Assembly (NCBI GenBank): GCA_026461075.1
Contig: JAPJNH010000071.1
Location: 1 to 47,337 of the forward strand
Direction of reading: 5' to 3'
From: Chitinophagales bacterium
Lineage (GTDB): Bacteria > Bacteroidota > Bacteroidia > Chitinophagales > CAIODY01
DNA: 47,337 nucleotides
The position numbers and the translations under genes were made by a program. Under the pieces are notes generated by a model, which saw only the letters and a program-made list of their open reading frames with translations, made no database searches and was not told the DNA's origin. Position 1 is the stretch's first letter; each line of letters opens with the position of its first letter. Below, piece by piece: positions 26,506-34,832 of the stretch.

Positions 26506-26933
26506 TGCAACAAGTGGTGCATATCGTCAATGGTCCCAATCTTAATCTAGTAGGGCAACGTGAGCCAAGTATTTATGGCCATGAAAGCTTTTCGGATTTG
26601 TTGGAAAGCCTGAAGCAAGAGTTTCCAACGGTGGTCTTAGAATACTATCAAAGTAATGTAGAAGGGGAGCTAATCAATTATTTACAGGGTGTAGAGGCAG
26701 ATTCACTTGGTATCATCATCAATGGTGGCGGCTATTCCCATACAAGTGTAGCCCTAGCAGATACGATCGCCGCGAGTAAAGTGCCAGTGGTAGCGGTTCA
26801 CTTATCGAATACATTGGCTAGAGAGGCCTATCGCCACACGGATTTATTAGCAGGAAAAGCAAAGGGATATATCGGCGGCTTCGGCATGCATTCTTATCGC
26901 CTAGCGCTTCGTTATTTGCTCGACTTAGTATAA
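26505..26933 (+). CDS. aroQ: 3-dehydroquinate dehydratase, type II
   Basis: Dehydrates 3-dehydroquinate to 3-dehydroshikimate, two enzymes before chorismate synthase's substrate branch and one step before AroE. The 142-residue small dodecameric type has VNGPNLNLVGQREPSIYG (catalytic loop with Tyr), INGGGYSHTSVALADTI (usually NxAAYTHTS), VAVHLSNTLAREAYRH (His catalytic), and GFGMHSYRLAL. The start at 26505 overlaps the tatC stop by one base; the upstream TTG at 26499 is less likely. It overlaps the glycosyltransferase 3' end on the other strand by 9 bases. Confidence 0.94.
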   Translation: MQQVVHIVNGPNLNLVGQREPSIYGHESFSDLLESLKQEFPTVVLEYYQSNVEGELINYLQGVEADSLGIIINGGGYSHTSVALADTIAASKVPVVAVHLSNTLAREAYRHTDLLAGKAKGYIGGFGMHSYRLALRYLLDLV

Positions 26934-27953
26934 GTCTTTAAAGCGTTTTTTACCACGGACAAAATATTGCCAGAGGATACTTTTTGGATAGTAGCCCTTA
27001 AATTCATGCATATCGGCAGGGTGATGAATATAACGACGTTTACGGAGCAGTTGCGGTAGCTTGGCAAAGAAATGCCAATGTGCCTTGACGATAGCCCAGG
27101 TTTCTTTGAATTTACCCTCTTTTATGAATTTTAAGCCTGCTACGCCGTCAAGGACTAATCGTGGCAATAAACGGATTAAAAGCGTCTTTAAAGGCCAGTT
27201 TTTGAAGAGGAGATAAAGCGAATTGCGAAAGTTGAGATAGGTTTTGAACGGACTGCTTGCGGGCAACATGCCTCCGCCTACGTGATATACTTCTGATTCG
27301 GCGCAATAGTAGATTTCGTAGCCGCTATTTTGTAAGCGCCAGCAAAGGTCGATTTCTTCTTGATGCGCGAAGAAGTCGTCGTCGAAGCCATGCACCTGCC
27401 AGAAGGCATCTGCACGTACAAGCAGACAAGCGCCACAAGCCCAGAAGATAGGCTTTGAAACGGCAAATTGACCTTCATTTTTTTCTAAGCTGTCAAAAAT
27501 TCGCCCTTGGCAAAACATATAACCCATCGCATCGGTGAATCCGCCAGCCGCACCAGAGTACTCTAAATAGTTTTTATCCGTTTGCAAGACGAAACGAGGC
27601 TGGACTGCTGCTATAGATGGCTTGCTTTCAATGAGATCAATCATCGGTTGCAACCAATTGGCAGGTACCTCGACGTCCGTATTTAGCAAAACGTAATAAT
27701 CCGCCTTCACATGTTCCAATATGCGGTTATAGCCACCAGCAAAACCGTAATTTTTGTCGTTTTGAATGATCGCTACATTCGGAAAATGGGTGCGTGTCCA
27801 GCTAACAGAGTGATCGGTAGATGCATTGTCGCCGAGCACCACTTTTAGATTAGGGTAATTAGTCTGTAAAACGCTTCCTAGAAAGCGTTCTAGCCAATGC
27901 TGCCCATTCCAATTAAGGAGTACCACTGCCACTAAAGGAGCCGATTCTGTCAT
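26925..27953 (-). CDS. Family 2 glycosyltransferase
   Basis: A 342-residue GT-A fold transferase using a nucleotide sugar, probably at the inner membrane for envelope polysaccharide. Motifs are VAVVLLNWNGQHWLERFLGS at the N-terminus, DNASTDHSV (nucleotide binding), LLNTDVEVP (metal-binding DxD-like), and HQEEIDLCWRLQ (catalytic-base ED region). It resembles rhamnosyltransferase-like GT2 proteins, but donor and acceptor are unknown. The start MTESAPLVAVV is chosen because the upstream in-frame part overlaps the promoter. A perfect -7 box sits only 4 nt upstream, suggesting a leaderless message, and GTGGG repeats lie behind it. Confidence 0.88.
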   Translation of the reverse strand: MTESAPLVAVVLLNWNGQHWLERFLGSVLQTNYPNLKVVLGDNASTDHSVSWTRTHFPNVAIIQNDKNYGFAGGYNRILEHVKADYYVLLNTDVEVPANWLQPMIDLIESKPSIAAVQPRFVLQTDKNYLEYSGAAGGFTDAMGYMFCQGRIFDSLEKNEGQFAVSKPIFWACGACLLVRADAFWQVHGFDDDFFAHQEEIDLCWRLQNSGYEIYYCAESEVYHVGGGMLPASSPFKTYLNFRNSLYLLFKNWPLKTLLIRLLPRLVLDGVAGLKFIKEGKFKETWAIVKAHWHFFAKLPQLLRKRRYIHHPADMHEFKGYYPKSILWQYFVRGKKRFKDLY

Positions 27954-27957
27954 GTCA

Positions 27958-27965
27958 CAAAAATA
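27958..27965 (-). promoter_or_regulatory. Glycosyltransferase promoter, -7 box TATTTTTG
   Basis: A perfect TAnnTTTG match on the minus strand with only 4 nt to the ATG at 27953, so transcription would start at or near the A of the start codon. Confidence 0.45.
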
Positions 27966-27972
27966 AGCCGTC

Positions 27973-28010
27973 TCCACGGGATTCCCACATTTTCCCACCG
28001 AGCCCTCCAC
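27973..28010 (-). promoter_or_regulatory. GTGGR repeat array on the glycosyltransferase side (candidate MraZ boxes)
   Basis: Read on the minus strand there are four GTGGR units in line, starting at 28010, 27998, 27988 and 27977 (spacings 12, 10 and 11). The middle two are GTGGGAAAAT and GTGGGAATCC, exactly 10 bp apart. Known MraZ operators are TGGGN repeats with 5-bp spacers. The array covers the -33 region of the glycosyltransferase promoter. Confidence 0.5.
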
Positions 28011-28059
28011 TTTAGTGAACAGTCGTGTTTATCGGCATTTGAAGGCGATTTAGGGTTTT

Positions 28060-28068
28060 TGTGGATAA
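28060..28068 (-). promoter_or_regulatory. Perfect DnaA-box sequence upstream of mraZ
   Basis: TTATCCACA on the minus strand (TGTGGATAA on plus) is the consensus 9-mer for DnaA. It overlaps a possible -7 box TAACTTTT (28066-28073) of the mraZ operon. A single site could be chance. Confidence 0.35.
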
Positions 28069-28096
28069 CTTTTTTCACAAAAAGACTTGCTTTTTG

Positions 28097-28126
28097 GTGG
28101 GGGTATGTGCAAATTTGTGGGAGTCA
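28097..28126 (+). promoter_or_regulatory. Three 10-bp repeats before mraZ (MraZ operator)
   Basis: GTGGGGGTAT, GTGCAAATTT and GTGGGAGTCA follow one another with exact 10-bp period and end at the mraZ ATG. This matches the TGGGN plus 5-bp spacer pattern of MraZ binding sites known from E. coli and supports autoregulation of the dcw cluster. Confidence 0.7.
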
Positions 28127-28627
28127 ATGGAAAAAAAGGGAAAAAATAGCAACCAAGCGGTCTCCATCTTGTATGGTGATTTTGAGTGCACGCTCGATGA
28201 TAAAGGGCGTATCCTTTTGCCATTGGCATTAAAGAAGCAGCTGCCAGAACACGCACAAGGACATTTTGTGATTGCTCGTGGAACGGATGAACATGCTGCT
28301 ATTTACCCGTATAATGTTTGGATGCAATTCTTGCAGAAGTTGGGTCGCCTGAATCACACACAGCGTGAAGTACGTGAGTATGTGCGTATGGCAACAACCC
28401 ACTCGATGGAAGTGCACATTGATAATAGCGGTCGTTTATTATTGCCGAAGTCGTTGATAGCAGAAGCGAAAATCAAAAAGGATATCGTGTTGAAAGGCTC
28501 TGCTTATATGATTGAAGTTTGGTCGAAAGAAATTCACGACAAGCTTTATGGTAAGAAAAACGAGTCATTCGCAGAGCTTTCTCAAACGGTGGGTGCAGGT
28601 ATTGATCTTTCGGATTTCCAATTCTAA
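28127..28627 (+). CDS. mraZ: Transcriptional regulator MraZ
   Basis: A DNA-binding regulator that heads the dcw cluster and represses it in E. coli. The 166-residue protein has two AbrB-like SpoVT halves, each with the DxxGRxxLP signature (DDKGRILLP near residue 24 and DNSGRLLLP near residue 106). It probably forms a ring that binds repeated boxes. The ATG at 28127 is chosen because it follows the repeat array directly and begins shortly before the first SpoVT domain. The longer in-frame GTG start at 28061 would add 22 unlikely residues. rsmH follows after 9 nt. Confidence 0.95.
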   Translation: MEKKGKNSNQAVSILYGDFECTLDDKGRILLPLALKKQLPEHAQGHFVIARGTDEHAAIYPYNVWMQFLQKLGRLNHTQREVREYVRMATTHSMEVHIDNSGRLLLPKSLIAEAKIKKDIVLKGSAYMIEVWSKEIHDKLYGKKNESFAELSQTVGAGIDLSDFQF

Positions 28628-28636
28628 AGATTCGAT

Positions 28637-29530
28637 ATGTACCACGTTCCAGTTTTGCTCTCTGAATGTATTGAAGCGCTTCAAATCAAGCCCGACGGTG
28701 TGTATGTGGATGTGACATTTGGAGGAGGAGGACACAGTCGTTTGATTCTTGAAAAGTTAGGTCCAAATGGTTCTTTGATAGCGTTCGACCAAGATGCTGA
28801 TGCAGCGAAGAATGTTCCTGCAGATGATCGCATCATTTTCGTGGCAGCAAACTATCGTCATTTATTTCGCTTTCTGCGTTTACATGATGCCTTGCCCGTA
28901 GATGGTATCTTGGCCGATTTTGGTATTTCTTCTCATCAAATCGATGCGGCAGAAAGAGGCTTTGCTATTCGTTTTGATGCGCCTTTAGATATGCGTATGG
29001 ATCAGTCGCAAGCTGTTTCTGCAAAAACAGTCGTGAACACTTATAACGCCGAAGATCTTCAGACACTCTTCAGTCGTTATGGTGAAATCACTAACTCTAA
29101 AACACTCGCACAAACGATTGTCGAAGCGCGTAAGTTGAAAGCGATTGAAACTACTTTCGAACTACGTGATATCGCAAAAAGAGTGGCGAAAGGAAATGAG
29201 ATGAGCTATCTCGCTCAGGTGTTTCAAGCTATCCGCATTGAAACGAACGACGAGATCAATGGAATCAAAGAATTCTTAGAACAGTCGAAAGAAGCATTAG
29301 TGGAAGGAGGAAGATTGGTGACCTTGAGTTATCATTCTCTCGAAGATCGATTAGTGAAAGATTATACCCGCTACGGCAATTTTAATGGAGAGCATCAAAA
29401 GGATGATTTCGGTAATATCTATCGCCCTTTTAACCTCATCACTAAAAAGCCATTAGAAGCAAGTGCAGAAGAAATTAAACAGAACTCGAGAGCGCGGAGC
29501 GCTAAAATGCGAATAGCAGAGAAAATCTAA
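28637..29530 (+). CDS. rsmH: 16S rRNA (cytosine(1402)-N4)-methyltransferase
   Basis: An SAM-dependent methyltransferase that modifies C1402 in the ribosomal P site. The 297 residues have the N-terminal HVPVLLSE, the SAM loop VDVTFGGGGHSRLILEK, LADFGISSHQID (usual DLGVSSxQLD), the MRMD motif, and the C-terminal LSYHSLEDRLVK and SRARSAKMR. It is the second gene of the dcw cluster, as in most bacteria. Confidence 0.97.
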   Translation: MYHVPVLLSECIEALQIKPDGVYVDVTFGGGGHSRLILEKLGPNGSLIAFDQDADAAKNVPADDRIIFVAANYRHLFRFLRLHDALPVDGILADFGISSHQIDAAERGFAIRFDAPLDMRMDQSQAVSAKTVVNTYNAEDLQTLFSRYGEITNSKTLAQTIVEARKLKAIETTFELRDIAKRVAKGNEMSYLAQVFQAIRIETNDEINGIKEFLEQSKEALVEGGRLVTLSYHSLEDRLVKDYTRYGNFNGEHQKDDFGNIYRPFNLITKKPLEASAEEIKQNSRARSAKMRIAEKI

Positions 29531-29576
29531 GGTTCACCGCCTTAGTAAACATAACCTTCAGACAATCCTATACAGC

Positions 29577-29900
29577 GTGAGTATTAAAAGTGCGCTCAAA
29601 GACTGGTTTAAAGCTGAGTCGGTCATCGACCAGTTGCCGTATCTCCTTCTATTGATGGGGATAGGATTGTTCAACATCTACAATACACATAAAGCCGAAA
29701 ATCAACTTCGTGAAATCGCTAAGACTAAAAGCGAAATGAAGGAGTTGAAATGGCAGTTTCTAGAAGCTAAGAACGACTTAGAACAACGTAGTGTTCAGTC
29801 AAAATTAGCAGTGGCCGTTGCACGCATGGAATTGAAGCCATTGACGTCTCCGCCACAAAAATTGACCCGTAAAGTTAAACGCCCTGTAAGCACGGAATGA
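29577..29900 (+). CDS. ftsL: FtsL-like division protein
   Basis: A 107-residue small bitopic protein. A short cytoplasmic N-terminus is followed by a membrane helix at about residues 22-38 (LPYLLLLMGIGLFNIYNTHKA) and a coiled-coil part (residues 39-75, KAENQLREIAKTKSEMKELKWQ and beyond). Position between rsmH and ftsI plus this topology fit FtsL, which with FtsB and FtsQ activates FtsWI at the septum. Sequence identity is low in this family. The GTG start is supported by the 46-nt gap to rsmH. Its TGA overlaps the ftsI ATG by 4 nt (ATGA). Confidence 0.82.
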   Translation: MSIKSALKDWFKAESVIDQLPYLLLLMGIGLFNIYNTHKAENQLREIAKTKSEMKELKWQFLEAKNDLEQRSVQSKLAVAVARMELKPLTSPPQKLTRKVKRPVSTE

Positions 29901-32086
29901 GTATTAAGTCTGAAATATCGACTCGTGTGTACATTGGGTACTTCGTGCTAGTATTGGCAGGACTTGCTATTTTAGGCATGATCTTCCGCACGCAACAAAT
30001 CGAAGGGAAGTATTGGAAAGCAGTATCAGATAGCACTTCTACTAGCTATCGCACCATTGAAGCGGGAAGAGGAAATATCTATAGCGCAGACGGACGATTA
30101 CTTGCTACTTCACTTCCTTTTTTCGAAGTGCGCATGAACCCTTGTGCGGATTGGTTGGCAGATTCTACCTTCAATCGTTATGTGGGTCCTTTATCTGATT
30201 CATTAGCCGCTTTAGTGAAAGACACGACTGCACGTTATTACAGAAATTTAATTGTCAGTGCACGTGCGAAGAAAAATCGTTATTTAAGACTAACTAGAAA
30301 GCCTGTAAACTTCACACAGTTGAAATCCATCTATCGTTTCCCGATGATTGATATGAAGCACTATCGTGTTTGTATTACGGTAGAAGAAAAAGGCAAGCGT
30401 GTAAATCCATTTAAACTATTAGCGCGTCGTACGATTGGTTTGGCTCGTGACAATAACCAAGTAGGATTAGAAGCGGCCTATGATACCTTCTTAAAAGGTC
30501 AGACAGGCTTACAGTTAATGCAGCGTATTCCTGGTGCGTGGATTCCAGTTACGGATGAATATGCGCAAGAGCCAATCAATGGAAAGGATATTTACACAAC
30601 GATTGATATCAGTTTGCAAGACGTAGCTGAAACGGCTTTGATGCGCGTATTGGAAAAGAATAAAGCAGATCATGGCTGTGCGATTTTGATGGAGGTGAAG
30701 ACAGGTAAGATTAAAGCTTTAGCGAATTTAGGGGTGACTGAAAATGGTACCTACGACGAGATTCAGAATTATGCGGTAACGGAGGCGATGGCGCCAGGGT
30801 CGACCTTTAAGCTTGCGACAGCAGCGGCCGTATTAGAATCAGGTGCAGCAGATACCAATACCGTAATTGATTTAGAAGGAGGCTTAAAGGTGTATGGAAA
30901 AGGCTTCAAAGCGCGTGATCATGAATTGAAGGAAAAGGTTGCTACTTTAAAACGTGCCTTTGAAATTTCATCTAACGTAGGCTTGTCGAAGGCTGCTGTA
31001 AATGCGTTTGGTAATAATCCGCAAGCATACTTCGATTATTTAAAGAAGTTCGGTTTATTCAACAAAACGAATATTGATTTAACGAGTGAAGCACGCCCTG
31101 TATTACACGATACGCATCACAAATTATACAATCGCAATTCTACTTTGCCTGCAACAAGTGTAGGGTATGAAAGTCAGTTGACGCCTTTAGAAACCCTTTG
31201 TTTCTACAATGCGATTATTAATAATGGTCAACGTATGAAACCGTATTTAGTAGAAGAGATTCGCTCTTTTGGTAAATTGGTAAAACGCTTTGAACCAACT
31301 CCGGTAGATAAACCGATTGTCAGCGCAAGCACTTGTGGAAAGTTACATGCTATGATGGAAGGGGTAGTAACACGTGGTACGGCGAAAGGAGAAATCAAGA
31401 ATATCAATTACAAGAGCGGTGGTAAAACTGGAACGGCACAGATTCCAGATGCTAAGAAAGGTTTTTCTGAAGGCAGCAGTCTTCGTCACCTTGCTTCTTT
31501 CTGTGGTTATTTCCCTGCTGATAATCCTGTTTACAGCTGTATCATTGTTGTCTTCGATCCGAAAGCAGAAGAAGGAAGATATTATGGTTCGCAAATCGCT
31601 TGCCCAGTGTTCCGTGAGCTAGCTGATGTGATCTATGCAAGCAGCACTAATTTACATACACTACAACCGAACTTGCGTGACTCTTCTCGTCGTACGACGA
31701 AATATCCAGCGATTGCGACTGGTGCCGGAGCGGATTTAATGAACGTAAATGCTATGATGAATATTCCGCAAATGAATGTAGAACAGGATTTGTGGTATAC
31801 AGGTACAGGTGCCAATAACGGCGTTTCACTCAAAGCAAAATCAAATTTCGGAGCCGCGCGTAAAGTCCCTGAGCTAACTGGTTTCAGTGCTAAAGATGCG
31901 ATTTATATCGTAGAGCGATTGGGTTATCAAGCGCGTGTGGAAGGTGCAGGAAAAGTAATTCGTCAGAGCCCAAGTCCTGGTACTCCATTAGCAAAAGGGG
32001 AAATCGTTCACTTTGTATTGGGTATGCCAAGCGCTACGACAAGTATTATTGATCGTCCTAAAAAAGATTCTACTAAACGCAAATGA
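29897..32086 (+). CDS. ftsI: Septal peptidoglycan transpeptidase FtsI/PBP3 with PASTA domain
   Basis: A class B penicillin-binding protein that cross-links septal peptidoglycan, anchored by an N-terminal helix (about residues 11-30). The dimerisation domain follows, then the transpeptidase domain with STFK (catalytic Ser302, Lys305), SSN (358-360) and KTGT (510-513). A C-terminal PASTA domain (about residues 655-715: KVPELTGFSAKDAIYIVERLG, then ending in LAKGEIVHFVLG) is usual in Bacteroidota and Firmicutes forms but absent from E. coli FtsI. It overlaps ftsL and murE by 4 nt each. Confidence 0.96.
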   Translation: MSIKSEISTRVYIGYFVLVLAGLAILGMIFRTQQIEGKYWKAVSDSTSTSYRTIEAGRGNIYSADGRLLATSLPFFEVRMNPCADWLADSTFNRYVGPLSDSLAALVKDTTARYYRNLIVSARAKKNRYLRLTRKPVNFTQLKSIYRFPMIDMKHYRVCITVEEKGKRVNPFKLLARRTIGLARDNNQVGLEAAYDTFLKGQTGLQLMQRIPGAWIPVTDEYAQEPINGKDIYTTIDISLQDVAETALMRVLEKNKADHGCAILMEVKTGKIKALANLGVTENGTYDEIQNYAVTEAMAPGSTFKLATAAAVLESGAADTNTVIDLEGGLKVYGKGFKARDHELKEKVATLKRAFEISSNVGLSKAAVNAFGNNPQAYFDYLKKFGLFNKTNIDLTSEARPVLHDTHHKLYNRNSTLPATSVGYESQLTPLETLCFYNAIINNGQRMKPYLVEEIRSFGKLVKRFEPTPVDKPIVSASTCGKLHAMMEGVVTRGTAKGEIKNINYKSGGKTGTAQIPDAKKGFSEGSSLRHLASFCGYFPADNPVYSCIIVVFDPKAEEGRYYGSQIACPVFRELADVIYASSTNLHTLQPNLRDSSRRTTKYPAIATGAGADLMNVNAMMNIPQMNVEQDLWYTGTGANNGVSLKAKSNFGAARKVPELTGFSAKDAIYIVERLGYQARVEGAGKVIRQSPSPGTPLAKGEIVHFVLGMPSATTSIIDRPKKDSTKRK

Positions 32087-33552
32087 AAAGCTTAGCTCAA
32101 ATATTCGACGGAGTGACTATGCAGGTATTGCAGGGTTCTACAGCTGAGACGGTTGGAGCTTTGGTATTCGACTCGCGTAAGGTAAATCCGGCCTCTGCTT
32201 TCTTCGCCATTAAAGGCACCCAAGCTGACGGTCACCAATATATCGATCAGGTAATTGAGAAAGGTGTACGCGTAATTGTTCTAGAAAATAAGCCTGCGCA
32301 ATTGCAGGATGGAGTGACTTATATCCAAGTGAAGAATGCGCAAGCAAGTTTGGCTTTAGCAGCTGCGAATTTTTATGCGCATCCTTCTAAAGAGTTGAAG
32401 TTGATTGGTATCACTGGTACGAATGGCAAGACTACCACAGCGACTTTATTATTTCAATTGTTTAGCAGCTTAGGTTATAAATGCGGTTTGTTGTCGACTG
32501 TGCAAAATCAGATCGGAGACGAAATTATTCCAAGCACCCATACAACACCGGATTCGGTTAGTTTACAATCATTACTTCGTCAGATGGTGGATGCTGGTTG
32601 CACACACGTAGCAATGGAGGTTTCTTCACATGCTATTCATCAGCATCGCATCGATGGCTTACATTTTACAGGAGGTATCTTTTCTAATATCACCCATGAT
32701 CACTTGGATTATCATGGAACATTTGAGGAATATTTACGTGTTAAAAAATCATTCTTTGATAAACTGCCTTCTTCTGCCTTCGCCTTGAGTAATATCGATG
32801 ATAAGCGTGGAAGAGTGATGTTGCAAAACACAAAGGCATTAGCGAAGACTTATAGTTTATGGACCGTTGCCGACTTTAAAGCTAAAATTTTGGAAAATAG
32901 CTTTGATGGATTGATGATGAATATGGATGAAGTAGACGTTCATTTTAGAATGATTGGTCAATTCAATGCCTATAACTTATTAGCGGTCTATGCTGCGGCT
33001 GTATTGACAGGAGAGCATAAAGAAAAGGTATTGCAAGCATTGAGTGATTTACGCGGCGCGGCAGGAAGATTTGAAGTGATTCGTAGCAGTATCGATAAAA
33101 TTGTTGGTATTGTGGATTATGCGCATACGCCAGATGCCCTAGAGAATGTATTATCTACGATTGCGGTAGTACGTGATGGTAATGAGAAGTTGATAACAGT
33201 CGTTGGATGTGGTGGTGATCGTGATCGCGCTAAACGTCCATTGATGGCAGCAGCTGCTTGTAAGGGTAGTAACCTGGTGATTCTAACAAGCGATAACCCG
33301 CGTAGTGAAGATCCAGAAGCTATTTTGGAAGAAATGAATGCTGGTGTGCCGCCTTCAAAGCGTCGTGATGTTTTAATTATTGCAGATAGAAAAAGTGCGA
33401 TTCAGACAGCTTGTCGAATGGCACAAGGCTCCGATATTATTTTGGTGGCGGGGAAAGGACATGAAACGTATCAAGAAATAAAAGGCGTGAAACATGATTT
33501 CGACGACCGCGCGATATTAAACTATTTTTTAAATCCAAATTCAAATAACTAA
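32083..33552 (+). CDS. murE: UDP-MurNAc-tripeptide synthetase (MurE, meso-DAP type)
   Basis: Adds the third residue of the stem peptide to UDP-MurNAc-L-Ala-D-Glu with ATP. The 489-residue Mur ligase has FDSRKVNPASAFFAIKG in the N-terminal domain, the P-loop GITGTNGKTTTA, the carbamylated-Lys region, and the DNPRSEDP motif (from about residue 404). DNPR selects meso-diaminopimelate, as opposed to lysine. Its product precursor depends on the lysC pathway. The start ATG overlaps the ftsI stop by 4 nt. Confidence 0.96.
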   Translation: MKSLAQIFDGVTMQVLQGSTAETVGALVFDSRKVNPASAFFAIKGTQADGHQYIDQVIEKGVRVIVLENKPAQLQDGVTYIQVKNAQASLALAAANFYAHPSKELKLIGITGTNGKTTTATLLFQLFSSLGYKCGLLSTVQNQIGDEIIPSTHTTPDSVSLQSLLRQMVDAGCTHVAMEVSSHAIHQHRIDGLHFTGGIFSNITHDHLDYHGTFEEYLRVKKSFFDKLPSSAFALSNIDDKRGRVMLQNTKALAKTYSLWTVADFKAKILENSFDGLMMNMDEVDVHFRMIGQFNAYNLLAVYAAAVLTGEHKEKVLQALSDLRGAAGRFEVIRSSIDKIVGIVDYAHTPDALENVLSTIAVVRDGNEKLITVVGCGGDRDRAKRPLMAAAACKGSNLVILTSDNPRSEDPEAILEEMNAGVPPSKRRDVLIIADRKSAIQTACRMAQGSDIILVAGKGHETYQEIKGVKHDFDDRAILNYFLNPNSNN

Positions 33553-33555
33553 GCC

Positions 33556-34827
33556 GTGTTTTACTATCTATTCAATTATTTGCATAAATATTACGATGTG
33601 TACGGCGCAGGCTTGTTCCGTTATATCTCTTTCCGTGCAGCATTAGCGGCGATTTTATCTTTGGTGATTTCCTTACTGCTAGGTAAGCGTATTGTTAAGT
33701 TTTTGCAGAAAAAACAGATAGGCGAGACTATTCGTGATTTAGGTTTAGCAGGAGAACAACAAAAGAAAGGTACACCTACGATGGGTGGCTTAATCATCCT
33801 TGCAGCGATTTTAGTTCCTACTTTACTCTTCGCTCGCGTGATGAACGTTTATATTTTACTACTAATCGCGACTACGATTTGGATGGGTACCATCGGGTTT
33901 ATCGACGACTATATTAAAGTTTTCAAAAAGGATAAGCGCGGATTGGCAGGAAAGTTCAAAGTAATGGGTCAGGTTGGATTGGGTTTGTTGGTAGGTATCG
34001 TATTGTATACGAACAAGCATGTGATGATAAAAAAGGAAGTGGTAAAGGATGGTCAGTATATGACGGTTATGCCAAGCGACGCCTCTCCATTACAAGCTTT
34101 CAATAAAGAGGTAGAGCGTACAATGGATAGTGTGCGCGTTCCGGTAACAACGATTCCATTTGTGAAAGAACATCAATTTAACTATGCGAAGTTGATGGCA
34201 TGGGTAGGGGATGGTTATGAGAAGTATGCGTGGGTGATCTTTATTCCGATTGTTATTTTTATTATCACTGCGGTGAGTAACGGAGCGAATATTACCGATG
34301 GTATCGACGGTTTAGCTACGGGCACTTCTGCCATCATCGGCGTTGTATTAATCATCTTCGCTTATGTTTCAGGAAATGTCAATTTCGCTCGTTACTTAAA
34401 TATCATGTATATCCCGAACTGTGGTGAATTGGTGGTTTTCGGGGCAGCCTTCGTAGGAGCCTGTATCGGTTTTCTTTGGTATAATACATTCCCAGCACAA
34501 GTGTTTATGGGGGATACAGGAAGCTTGGCTTTAGGAGGAATCATCGGAGCTATGGCGCTTTGCGTTCGTAAGGAATTATTGATTCCAATTTTCTGCGGGA
34601 TCTTCTTAATCGAGAATTTATCTGTGATGTTGCAAGTAGCAGTATTTAAGTATCGCAAGCGTAAACATGGACTTGAATATGCGCAACAAAATCGCTTATT
34701 CTTAATGTCTCCTCTACATCATCATTATCAAAAGACAGGGATGCATGAATCGAAGATTGTAATGCGCTTTATCATTATTGGTGTATTGCTAGCATTGTTA
34801 ACTATTGCAACCTTGAAAATCCGTTAA
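33556..34827 (+). CDS. mraY: Phospho-MurNAc-pentapeptide transferase (MraY)
   Basis: A polytopic inner-membrane enzyme that moves phospho-MurNAc-pentapeptide to undecaprenyl phosphate to form lipid I. The 423 residues exceed E. coli MraY (360) because of a soluble insert around residues 155-220 typical of Bacteroidota. Motifs are [22 protein letters not shown] (Asp pair), [24 protein letters not shown], and the C-terminal SPLHHHYQ with the magnesium-site histidines. The start is GTG, 3 nt after the murE stop. Confidence 0.96.
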   Translation: MFYYLFNYLHKYYDVYGAGLFRYISFRAALAAILSLVISLLLGKRIVKFLQKKQIGETIRDLGLAGEQQKKGTPTMGGLIILAAILVPTLLFARVMNVYILLLIATTIWMGTIGFIDDYIKVFKKDKRGLAGKFKVMGQVGLGLLVGIVLYTNKHVMIKKEVVKDGQYMTVMPSDASPLQAFNKEVERTMDSVRVPVTTIPFVKEHQFNYAKLMAWVGDGYEKYAWVIFIPIVIFIITAVSNGANITDGIDGLATGTSAIIGVVLIIFAYVSGNVNFARYLNIMYIPNCGELVVFGAAFVGACIGFLWYNTFPAQVFMGDTGSLALGGIIGAMALCVRKELLIPIFCGIFLIENLSVMLQVAVFKYRKRKHGLEYAQQNRLFLMSPLHHHYQKTGMHESKIVMRFIIIGVLLALLTIATLKIR

Positions 34828-34832
34828 TAGAA

